Source: Rhizoclosmatium globosum (lineage: Eukaryota > Chytridiomycota > Chytridiomycetes > Chytridiales > Chytriomycetaceae). From it: a stretch of 64,000 bases of DNA. Position 1 is the first letter of the stretch. Each line of letters starts with the position of its first letter. Positions 55,768 through 64,000 of this stretch are shown piece by piece. The stretch covers positions 1-64,000 of the forward strand of contig MCGO01000140.1 of the NCBI GenBank assembly GCA_002104985.1, given 5' to 3'. A model generated the notes under the pieces. The model searched no databases, was not told the origin of the DNA, and was given only the letters and a program-made list of their open reading frames with translations. Made by a program: the position numbers and the translations under genes.

Positions 55768-55797
55768 ACCACCAACCAACCAACCAACCAACCAACC
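55768..55797 (+). repeat. CCAA microsatellite ending at the start codon
   Basis: About six CCAA units run directly into the ATG at 55798. A comparable run precedes URC1 (9599-9630). Confidence 0.8.
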
Positions 55798-57693
55798 ATG
55801 TCCTCGCCACCACCACCACCGCCACAACAGACAACGCTCAACGACGACACCATCGACAATGGATGGACACAGCACTTCGACACCACGTACCACCGCGTGT
55901 TCTGGCACCATCCTGAGAAAGGGTCGTCGTGGCTGCCTCCTTCTTCTTCTTCTTCTTCTTCTTCAAACACAAACACCGAACTACCTCAGAAACAGAACAA
56001 ACTCGATGAAGTCCTCAACGAACGAATCGCTGCTTCTTCCACTTCCTCTGAACAAGAGGCCCTTCCCTCCTACGCAGCACCTCAAACTCCTCAACTGGAA
56101 CCACAAGACAAATCAACAATCGACAGATTCAACGACGATAACAAAATTAATGCTCTGGTCCAGTCCTCAAACGCACCACTTGGAATCAAGGAATCAGACA
56201 CCCTTAAATCAACAGTCGTGCATCTGTCTGACGATTCGATTGAATTGCTGAATGTGGCGACAAAGGAAGATCAAAAGTATATCTTGGCGGACTCTCCTGC
56301 CTCGGCTTCAACGGATCCCCTTTCATATCAAAAACAACAACAATTCAACCCACCACCACAACTCCCAAATGTTTATCCTTCGTACCCAATGCATTATTCT
56401 CAATCCATTCCGAATGCACCTGTCATGCCTTTGCATCCAAACCATCAACTTGCATACCAACAACAACAATCCTACGTCCCGTCTGCTTCTTACCACTCTT
56501 ACACTCCCATTATCGTGCCTCCAATGTCATACACTCCCTCCTCCGCCTCCAATCCGTCAAACCCAGAAGAAGATGCGTACATGGCAAAACTTCCACCTGG
56601 TGCTAAAAGAGTGTCGGTGCCTTCTGTCAAACACGTTTCTTCTTCTGCTCAGTCGAGTAAAGAAAAGGTGTTGAGTGAGGAGGATGCGTATTATGCTCGG
56701 CTTCCGCCAGGTGCGAAACGGGTTTCGTATATTCCTGCTGCGGTTGCGGCTCGACAGTCTTTGTCGGATGATTCGGTTTCTGGGAAATTGTTGAGTACGG
56801 GGAATGCTAGTAGTGGTGGTACGCAGTATGGGACTCAGTCTCCTTCTCTTTCGAGAAATTCAAATAATGCTGTGGGTCCTTCTCCTTTGATGGCGGCGGA
56901 TGAATTGAATGGTGGTGAACGGATTACGAGGGAGGAGAGAAGAAGAAAGGAGAGGGAACAGCAAAGAAATTCTGGTGTACGTCATTGCTGCTGTTTCAAG
57001 ACTCGTCGTGGATGTTGTTGGACCATCAGTGCCATTATTGTTGTCTTATTAGCCGGTATCGGTGTCGGCATCTACTTCCTGGTTCGTACCTCCTTCCCCC
57101 CCATCAACATTGTCGAACCCCTTTCCACTAAACAAAATAACAACCAGTGGCCAAGAATCTCATCTGTCCAAGTCTCAGAACCATACCTCGACCCAACCTC
57201 CGCCTCCCCTTACTCCGTCTCAGGAACCCCAACCTCAGCCTCCCCAACAGCCCCCTTCCAACTCAAAATAAACCTTGCCGTGGATGTATCCGTCAAATCC
57301 GACTCCTACATCTCCATAACAGTCTCGAACGCTGATTTCTCTGGAACACTGCTCACAGACGCTGGCGTGCGTGTTCCCAACACACTCGCGTCGGGGTCAA
57401 GTGGGGGTGTGACGTTTAATGGGTCTGGGGCAACGACAAAGTTCAAGCTTCCTGTTGCGGTTGTGTATAATGCTGTTTCGCCGGTGACGAATGTTGCGGC
57501 TGATCCGGCGTTGACGGTTCTTGTGGGGAAGTGTGCGAATGGTGGGGGTGGGACTGTGAAGATTGCTTATACTGTGAGTGTTGGGGTTTCGTGGATTAGT
57601 TGGACGGGGTATAAGCCGTCGTTTGATGGTGTTACGCAGTTTGTTTGTCCCGATGTTGGGGCGCTTGTTGGTGGGATTTTGACTGGGGCTTAG
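55798..57693 (+). CDS. Single-pass membrane protein with LEA_2-like outer domain, paralog 2
   Basis: Single exon, 631 residues. The long N-terminal cytoplasmic part is Ser/Gln/Pro-rich, with a poly-Ser run (TTCTTC repeat) near residue 50. A 15-residue motif, EDAYxAxLPPGAKRVS, occurs twice (near 260 and 300). A Cys/Arg cluster (HCCCFKTRRGCCW) precedes the anchor TISAIIVVLLAGIGVGIYFL. The outer domain reads ISSVQVSEPYLDPTSASPYS, APFQLKINLAVDVSVKSDS, VSWISWTGYKPSFDG, VTQFVCPDVG. The same layout and the WTGYKP...F-CP ending occur in the protein at 50317-51484. Cysteines next to the membrane could be palmitoylated. Function unknown. Confidence 0.75.
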   Translation: MSSPPPPPPQQTTLNDDTIDNGWTQHFDTTYHRVFWHHPEKGSSWLPPSSSSSSSSNTNTELPQKQNKLDEVLNERIAASSTSSEQEALPSYAAPQTPQLEPQDKSTIDRFNDDNKINALVQSSNAPLGIKESDTLKSTVVHLSDDSIELLNVATKEDQKYILADSPASASTDPLSYQKQQQFNPPPQLPNVYPSYPMHYSQSIPNAPVMPLHPNHQLAYQQQQSYVPSASYHSYTPIIVPPMSYTPSSASNPSNPEEDAYMAKLPPGAKRVSVPSVKHVSSSAQSSKEKVLSEEDAYYARLPPGAKRVSYIPAAVAARQSLSDDSVSGKLLSTGNASSGGTQYGTQSPSLSRNSNNAVGPSPLMAADELNGGERITREERRRKEREQQRNSGVRHCCCFKTRRGCCWTISAIIVVLLAGIGVGIYFLVRTSFPPINIVEPLSTKQNNNQWPRISSVQVSEPYLDPTSASPYSVSGTPTSASPTAPFQLKINLAVDVSVKSDSYISITVSNADFSGTLLTDAGVRVPNTLASGSSGGVTFNGSGATTKFKLPVAVVYNAVSPVTNVAADPALTVLVGKCANGGGGTVKIAYTVSVGVSWISWTGYKPSFDGVTQFVCPDVGALVGGILTGA

Positions 57694-58046
57694 TCTTGGA
57701 AATGAGGAGGAGGTGAGGGTGGAGGTAGCATGTTCCTTATTTATTGTTTTTTATCTCTTTTTTGGAGTTTCGTGCAAGTGTAGTGCAAACAGTGCAAGTA
57801 TGCAAATTAAGGGCGTCATAATTAGTTTTCCTGTTTTACGTTTACGGTTTGAAGCGGGTTTAAATATACTTTATATTGTTGTGATCTGGGTTGTTCGATG
57901 TCAAATGGCTGATCCCACGAGGAAAACAGTTCATTGTCTTTTTCGCGTTGGTGTGGTTTCTCCCATGTGGCTCTGTTTTACAAAAAATCGTCCAAAACCG
58001 GAGAGAGCCACCTTCCCTTTCTCATCCTATCTCAACCTGAACAAAT
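57694..58046. other. Spacer upstream of FOX2
   Basis: Contains the FOX2 promoter and leader (CTCATCCTATCTCAACCTGA just before the ATG). No separate gene is supported. Confidence 0.4.
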
Positions 58047-61000
58047 ATGAGTGAATTAAGATTCGATGGACGCGTAGTGATTGTTACTGGAGCTGGAGGA
58101 GGTAACAAGGATTTAACCACGTGTTTTCAAGGGATTGCTTAGCTAACTCACTTTGTTCAGGTCTTGGAAAGGTACGCCACTGCAGCTTGTTCTTCAGGGA
58201 AGAGGGTGGTTGTTAATAGTTCTCTTTGGTTAGGTGTATGCCTTGTTCTTCGCTTCTCGAGGTAAGGTTCCCTATTGTGTGAATGGGGGGAAGCTGACAA
58301 ATGCCCTTTCTGTGATATATCAACAGGTGCCTCTGTCGTTGTCAATGACCTTGGTGGGTCTCGTGCTGGAGACGGAAGCGGAAACCACAAGGTTCGTGCT
58401 TGATCCTACTGGGGTTGAGAGTATCACGAATATTCTGAACACTCTTTGTGAATAGGCTGCTGATCTCGTTGTCAATGAGATCGTCGCTGCGGGTGGAAAG
58501 GCTGTTTCTAACTATGATTCCGTGGAGGATGGAGACAAGATTGTTGCGACTGCTGTGAAGGCGTTCGGAAAGGTTGATATTGTTATCAACAACGCGGGTT
58601 TGTTCTCTTTTCCTCACTCGAAAACTGTAGACTAAGTCGTGTGCTAGGAATCTTGAGAGACAAGTCCTTCTCGCGTATGACTGATGATGACTGGGACCTT
58701 ATCCAGCGGGTTCACGTTCGTGGTTCTTACAAGGTTGCTAAGGCTGCCTGGGACATCTTCCAGAAGCAAGGATTCGGACGAATCATTAACACTACTTCAG
58801 CTGCCGGTATTTACGGAAACTTTGGACAGGCAAACTATGCTGCTGGTAACGTTTCCACATCCCTTCTGAAAACTCTCTACTCGAAAAGCTTATCAAAACT
58901 AAAAATACAGCCAAATACGCTCTTCACGGATTCACACTGACTCTTGCCAAGGAGGGTGAAAAGAAGAACATCTTCTGTAACTCCATCGCTCCACTCGCTG
59001 CCTCCCGTATGACAGAAACCGTCCTCCCACCCGACATGCTCGCCCACTTGAACCCAACCTTTGTCGTTCCAGTCGTTGCATACCTCTGTCACGAAAAGAC
59101 CACGGAAAACGGAGGTCTCTTTGAAGTTGGTGCCGGATTCGTCTCCAAACTTCGATTTGAGCGAAGCAAGGGTGTTATGTTCAAGGCAGACGCTACCTTT
59201 ACGCCTGGCTCTGTTGCCACTCAAATTGCCAAGATTGGTGACTTTAGCAAGGAGGCGCAGTACCCATCCACCATTGCGGAGGTTGATTGGGTTGGACTTT
59301 TGGATGAGGCCAAGAAGTTGAAGACCAATGCTGCAGGTCCTAACTTGAGATTTGATGGACGCGTTGTCGTTGTTACTGGTGCTGGACAGGGTCTTGGACG
59401 AGCGTATGCGCACTTGTTCGCTAAGGTTTGAATTTTCAACTTTGTGTTTTTAAGATTGTGTAATTAACCCGATTTTGGTTTAGAACGGAGCTTCAGTTGT
59501 CGTTAACGATCTTGGAACCTCTCACACTGGTTCTGGTGCTGCTCACAACGCCGCCGACACTGTCGTGAATGAGTTGCGTGCTTTGGGAGCCAAGGCTGTT
59601 GCCAACTACGACTCTGTCGAAGACGGTGACAAGGTTATTGAGACCGCCATCAAGGCTTTCGGTCGCGTTGATATCGTTATCAACAACGCGGGTATTTTGA
59701 GAGACAAGAGTTTCGCCAGAGCTACTGATGCGGACTGGGACTTGGTTCACCGTGTTCACTTGAGAGGTACTTACAAGATCTTGAAGGCGGCTTGGCCACA
59801 CTTTATGAAGCAGAAGTATGGACGCATTATCAACACTACCTCTGCTGTTGGTCTTTACGGTAACTTTGGACAGGCCAATTACTCTGCTGGTGAGTTTCTT
59901 TTGACTCATTTTTATACCCAATACTCATCCCACGAATAGCCAAGGCTGGTGTTATTGCTCTCAGCAACACTCTCGCTTTGGAAGGAAGAAAGTCCAACAT
60001 TATTGTCAACACTATTGCTCCAAATGCTGGTACCCGTATGACTGCTACAGTTATGCCACCAGAGATTGTCGAAGCCTTGAAGCCAGACTACATTGCTCCA
60101 CCAGTCGCCTTCCTCTGTCACGAGTCTAACACAGAGCACACTGGAGGTGTCTACGAAGTTGGTTCTGGATGGGTCTCCAAGGTCCGTATCCAACGTACTG
60201 GGGGATACGGATTCCCTGTCAACGTTACTTTGACTCCCGAGCATGTCGCTGCCAAGTGGAACGGCATCACCAACTTTGAAGACGGTCGCGCCACTTACCC
60301 AACCACCACTCAAGAGTCCTTCATGGCTGTTACTGCCAACTTTGAGAACATCGCCAAAGATGTTCCAGCAGAGAAGCCAGCTGCTGCTTCAGCTGGAAAG
60401 GAGGTTGTGTTCGCGCCAGTCAACTTTGAATACACTGAACGCGATGTCATCCTCTACGCCCTCGGTGTGAACGCCAAGCGCACTGAATTAAACCTCGTCT
60501 ACGAAAACGCGGATCCTTTCGTTACCATCCCATCCTTCGCTGTCTGCGTTGGTTTCAACTCGCAAATGCAAGTTCCTTTCGGAGACCTTCTTCCCAACTT
60601 CAACCCAATGATGCTTCTCCACGGTGAGCAATTCGTTCGCCACGTGAAGCCTCTCCCAGTTTCTGGAAAGTTTGTCAACACTGCCAAGATTGTTGAGATT
60701 GTTGACAAGGGAAAGAGCGCTGTTATGGTTATTGGAGTTACTACCAAGGACGCCGCTACTGGTGAAGTGTACTGCGAGAACGAGTACACCAACTTCATCC
60801 GAGGAAGCGGTGGTTTCGGTGGACCATCAAAGAGCATTCGTACTGGTGCTGCCGTTGCTGCTAACGAGCCACCAAAGCGTCCAGCCGACGTGATCGTCAT
60901 TGAAAAGACTCCTGATGATTTGGCTGCTTTGTACCGTTTGTCTGGAGACTACAACCCATTGCACATTGACCCACAAATGGCCGCCATGGGTGGATTCAAG

Positions 61001-61345
61001 GTTCCTATCTTGCACGGTTTGTGCAGTTACGGTATCGCATGTCGTACCATCTTGAGAGAGTTTGGAGGAAACGATCCAGCCAGCTTCAAGACGAGTAAAG
61101 TCAGATTCGCGAAGCACTTTGTGAGTTCTCTTAACTTGTCTCTCTCTTCAAATGAATGTACTAATATTTGTATTTTATGATAGTTCCCAGGAGAGACTGC
61201 TGAAATCCACATGTGGAAGGAAGGTGCCACTGTGATTTTCGAAGTCCGCTGCGTTGAGCGCAATGCCGTTGTTATTTCCAATGCGGCTGTTGAGTTGAGA
61301 GGCGAATGGGCTAAGAAGCCAGCTCCTTCTAAGGCTAAGTTGTAA
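58047..61345 (+). CDS. FOX2: Peroxisomal multifunctional beta-oxidation enzyme MFE-2 (FOX2)
   Basis: About ten exons, ATG 58047 ([11 protein letters not shown]) to TAA 61345, roughly 900 residues. Two short-chain dehydrogenase domains follow each other. Each has the NAD motif ([20 protein letters not shown]), NNAG and the catalytic YxxxK (NYAAAK, NYSAAK). Several introns fall in matching places in both halves, which records the internal duplication. The C-terminal third is hydratase 2 with the exact signature [18 protein letters not shown]. The protein ends AKL, a type 1 peroxisomal signal. As in other fungi there is no SCP-2 domain. It performs 2-enoyl-CoA hydration and (3R)-hydroxyacyl-CoA dehydrogenation of fatty acids. 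No frame breaks. Confidence 0.94.
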
Positions 61346-61607
61346 GCTTTGGAGTGTGGAGTTTTGTAGTTTTTGAGCTTGTTCTCTGAGAATAAAAGAG
61401 GTTTCATTATTTACGCCTGCATGCCTTTTAAATCTGTTTTGAGATTGTTCTGCTCTTGCAGTGGTGGTTTACTGTAGACGAAGAGGAAAGCCTGCAGATT
61501 AAAGCAAACTGCTGTCAGGCTCGCACTATTCTGCAATTTACAGTCAAACCTTTTAATTCTTACTTTTTTATTTACGTTATGATGCCAGTTTTGTAGTACG
61601 AGTCAAT
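61346..61607. other. Spacer after FOX2
   Basis: FOX2 3' end with AATAAAAG at about 61391. Nothing else was recognised before the tRNA-like pair. Confidence 0.4.
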
Positions 61608-61693
61608 GGCCCTGATAGCTCAGTAAGAAGAGCGCCCACCTTTTAATCCTGTACCCCTTGCCAAGGACGGTGGTTCGAGTCCACCCTAGGCCC
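61608..61693 (+). tRNA. tRNA-like element A, copy 2 (anticodon arm atypical)
   Basis: Nearly the same as element A at 55142: GGCCCTGATAGCTCAG, GCGCCCACCTTTTAAT, CCTTGCCAAGGACGGTGG, then TTCGAGT-CCACC and CTAGGCCC. Both box promoters are kept, while the loop between TTTTAAT and CCCTTGCC has diverged. That is what one expects if this is an intron or a free loop. Confidence 0.5.
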
Positions 61694-61700
61694 TCATTCA

Positions 61701-61791
61701 GGCCTGGTAGCTCAGCTGGAAGAGCGTGGTACCATTGCAACAGATTTAAATCTCAGTGGGAGGGCGGTGGTGCGAGTCCACCTCGGGGCCC
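61701..61791 (+). tRNA. tRNA-like element B, copy 2 (anticodon arm atypical)
   Basis: Matches element B at 55235 in GGCCTGGTAGCTCAGCTGGA, CAGATTTAAA, CTCAGTGGGAGG and GGTGGTGCGAGTCCACCTC. It differs in the segment after GTGGTA. It is followed by AAGTTTTG, also seen after copy 1 as AATTTTG, which could be a polymerase III terminator. Confidence 0.45.
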
Positions 61792-61904
61792 AAGTTTTGC
61801 TTCACAGGTTAATTGCATTCGAAATGATTTGTCTGAATTCGTGTTTAACCAACAAACATAACGGTTTGCATCAACATTTTATTGCCATTTCGAATAGAAT
61901 CAAC

Positions 61905-62618
61905 TTATGCATCCGCAGCCCACTCATTCTCACGACGTATTTGCTCCTCTTCTTCCGGTGTGAAGTCATTTTCAATATTGAACATATCACGAATCTGTGA
62001 AAATGAAATTAGCTGTCATGAAGATGAATGTAAATACTACGAACCTCTTGAGCAGTCTTTCCCTTAATCATATTGGCAACAGACTTGCATCCAAGGTCCA
62101 GCAACGCCTTAATGTCGAGATAGTTTGCTGCGAGAATGATTTCAAACAGGACTTCATTATCGACTTTGATGAATTGAGCGTCCCATTCTTCAATATCGTC
62201 TACTCGTCGTCGTGAAGAATCCTTTGTTTGTTTGGATGCAGTGTGAAATTTGGATGTGGTGAAGGGGAGGTCATGTCAGAGACTTCAGGGCTATAACCGT
62301 AAACTATGCAATACAAACAATGTTATCTTTGTCTTCCTCAGCGTTTGGCAAAGGATCAGTCTTGTGATGTTCGCAGTATTCAAGCACCTGTAATGGTTGT
62401 GGAGCAAGCAAGCATATCATTAGCGCACAAACCACATCCAATCCTCCCAATTTCAGACAAACCTTCTTTAAAATAGCTGCCGTAACATTTGGAAGTGGAA
62501 TTGGAGAATCATCCGAATCGCCCACGTCCTCAAGCATGTTTTTAAGCAGGACTGATCGCTCTGCCACGATTCGGTCCACTGAAAAGGTCTGGTTGTCCGA
62601 TGATGTGAGTTTGACCAT
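61905..62618 (-). CDS. SKP1: SKP1, SCF ubiquitin ligase adaptor
   Basis: ATG 62618 ([20 protein letters not shown]) to TAA 61905, four exons. Exon 1 ends NVTAAILKK; the next is [21 protein letters not shown] third begins [20 protein letters not shown] and includes [20 protein letters not shown] and [14 protein letters not shown]. The last is [20 protein letters not shown] and RENEWAADA. The BTB/POZ-like fold and the C-terminal F-box-binding helices are complete, about 160 residues. SKP1 links F-box proteins to cullin-1; the F-box-like gene at 36967-44877 is a conceivable client. It shares a 116-bp divergent promoter with the BMT5-like gene. Confidence 0.92.
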
Positions 62619-62734
62619 TTTGGAGTTATCTGGAATTGATTTGAGTGTTCGTAGTTCTCGCTTATGAAAAGTCGATGTGTTATTATACCTTTTCTTGGTT
62701 CTTTTTTTCTGTTCCACAAAACAATCAACCAAAG
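62619..62734. promoter_or_regulatory. Divergent promoter between SKP1 and the BMT5-like gene
   Basis: Only 116 bp separate the two start codons, so regulation is probably shared. A pyrimidine-rich tract (CCTTTTCTTGGTTCTTTTTTT) lies upstream of the right-hand ATG. Confidence 0.6.
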
Positions 62735-63854
62735 ATGGGTATGAAGAAGAAGTCGCTCAAGAAGACTCTTTTGGCTTCATCAGCTTTCCAGCCAAAACCT
62801 AAAATTGCAAAGAAAGGTGGGCCTGTTGTTGGTGAGTGTCGACTGTAGGCGGATCATGGCCTAACTGAACTGCTTTCGGTCAACAGCTCAATCGAACGCT
62901 CCAAAGAAGCTAAAGAATAGGAACGTGAGAGTACCTTACTCGCACGATGAGACTATGCTACGTACGTGTTTCTGCCCTGATCATATGTAATCTCACTCTC
63001 AACCACACCGTCAACAATACAGTTGTCGGAGAGGGAAACTTCAGCTTCTCAAACTCATTACTCTCAACAATATACGTTCAAGCTCCCGAGAATATGACTT
63101 CAACTTCGTATGATTCTGAAGAAGTTGTGCATGAAAAGTATCCCGACGCCAAATCGCACCTCACTCCGCTGATTGAGAGTGGTGTGAAAGTATTCCACGG
63201 AGTAGATGCACGAGACCTTGGGAAAACGAAGGCGTTGAAGGGGAAGACGTTTGATGTTATTGTGTTCAACTTTCCGCATGTCGGCTTAGGTATATATTCT
63301 GGACCAACAGACAGCTTAATAATATAATTTGTAGGCATCAAGGATCAAGATCGTAATGTAATGGCGAATCAGGTTTGGCTTCCAATGATTCCTTCCATTG
63401 GACTAACTGCGAACAGGACCTGATTTCTGGCTTCTTCGAAAGTGCTCTTAAATTCTTGAAGCCGTCGGGTGAAATTGTAAGCGAATCTCTTCTTGAAATA
63501 TGTTCGATAACTGTATAACAGCATATTGCTCTCAAAAACTCTGTTCCATATACTCTTTGGAACATCAAAACGCTGGGAGCTAATCACGGCCTCAGTCTTC
63601 GAACGAAAACACCGTTTGTTCCGGAAACTATGTACCCGCTTTATGCCCACCGCCGAACAATTGGATTCGACGAACGATTGAGCACAGACGACAACGAAGA
63701 TTTGAAAAGAGGTGCAGGAGATTTAGTCAATTGCTTCACTTTCGCGTTCTGGCGAAAGGAATACGCACAAAAGCAAGCCGAAAGTAAGCAGAAAAAGAAG
63801 AAGCCTGCACCCACACCCAAAAAGGACGCTGAATACCAAAGTGATAGCGAATAA
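62735..63854 (+). CDS. BMT5: BMT5-like 25S rRNA (uracil-N3) methyltransferase
   Basis: ATG 62735 ([18 protein letters not shown]), six exons, stop 63854. A basic N-terminus typical of nucleolar proteins leads to [20 protein letters not shown]. The SAM-binding GEGNFSF is created across the second splice junction, which supports the model. Then come [49 protein letters not shown], and [20 protein letters not shown]. This order is the DUF2431/BMT5-like domain, whose yeast member methylates U2634 of 25S rRNA. The tail is Lys-rich ([14 protein letters not shown]). No frame breaks. Known ribosome-biogenesis company in the window is DRS1. Confidence 0.88.
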
Positions 63855-64000
63855 TAAACTTATCAACTTAAAAATATCGCATCCATTCCTCTTGATCTTA
63901 TCTTGAAAGTCATGCGGCCGGGAAATTCAGGAATCTGTTTTTCAAAACCAACTCGAAACCGGATCCCCCCACCTCCACTCCATTACCCTGAAACTACCAT
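63855..64000. other. Downstream flank at window end
   Basis: BMT5-like 3' flank with AATAATAAAC at the stop. No further gene is visible. Confidence 0.4.

Noticed and set aside
61658..61861. Plus-strand frame across the tRNA-like elements
   Set aside because: Arises from conserved tRNA-arm sequence; the same stretch gives a different frame on the other strand at 55154-55414.

Overview
This is nuclear DNA from an early-diverging fungus; a zoosporic chytrid is the best fit. Coding exons are joined by many short spliceosomal introns (about 45-110 nt, donors such as GTAAGT, GTATGT and GTGAGT). Genes lie close together on both strands. Clearly recognisable genes are fungal or eukaryotic: the uracil-catabolism GTP cyclohydrolase II-like URC1, helicase DRS1/DDX27, nucleoporin NSP1/NUP62, class II cAMP phosphodiesterase PDE1, peroxisomal MFE-2/FOX2, SKP1 and a BMT5-like methyltransferase. 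The chytrid assignment is inference, from the intron style, a tyrosine-recombinase retroelement, PLAC8, GT14 and HET families, and IQ or coiled-coil proteins that could be flagellar. No rRNA and no CRISPR array was seen.

Layout. 0-7 kb: an accessory block on the minus strand, with two PLAC8 genes, two tandem broken methyltransferase copies, a broken HET-domain copy and a GT14 glycosyltransferase. 7.5-9.6 kb: URC1. 10.5-15.1 kb: an unrecognised gene, a secreted PAN-like protein and a metallo-beta-lactamase-fold protein. 15.2-18.3 kb: DRS1. 18.3-25.4 kb: an IQ-motif protein, an unknown protein and a coiled-coil protein. 25.4-29.3 kb: two more GT14 genes. 29.4-35.5 kb: an ABCC-type transporter. 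36-37 kb: a small unknown gene and tRNA-Pro(TGG).

37-44.9 kb: an F-box/ankyrin-like gene whose intron contains a complete retroelement of about 6.1 kb. The element has gag, reverse transcriptase-RNase H and tyrosine recombinase genes and split direct repeats (DIRS/PAT/Ngaro type). 45-47.3 kb: NSP1-like nucleoporin with GLFG repeats and a 4-nt first coding exon. 47.4-52.3 kb: an unknown gene, a second HET-domain gene, a LEA_2-like membrane protein and a Ser/Thr-rich protein. 52.8-54.6 kb: a small helical protein and PDE1. 55.1-61.8 kb: a second LEA_2-like protein and FOX2, bracketed by two copies of a tandem tRNA-like pair. 61.9-63.9 kb: SKP1 and the BMT5-like gene, divergent.

A recurring oddity is that many genes are broken by isolated single-base losses, often in short homopolymers, while splice sites and motifs stay intact (ABCC, GT14, HET, methyltransferases and small unknown genes). 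URC1, DRS1, FOX2, NSP1 and the retroelement ORFs are clean. The breaks may be real decay of accessory genes or patches of low-accuracy consensus. I therefore give the intended gene span and mark the breaks.
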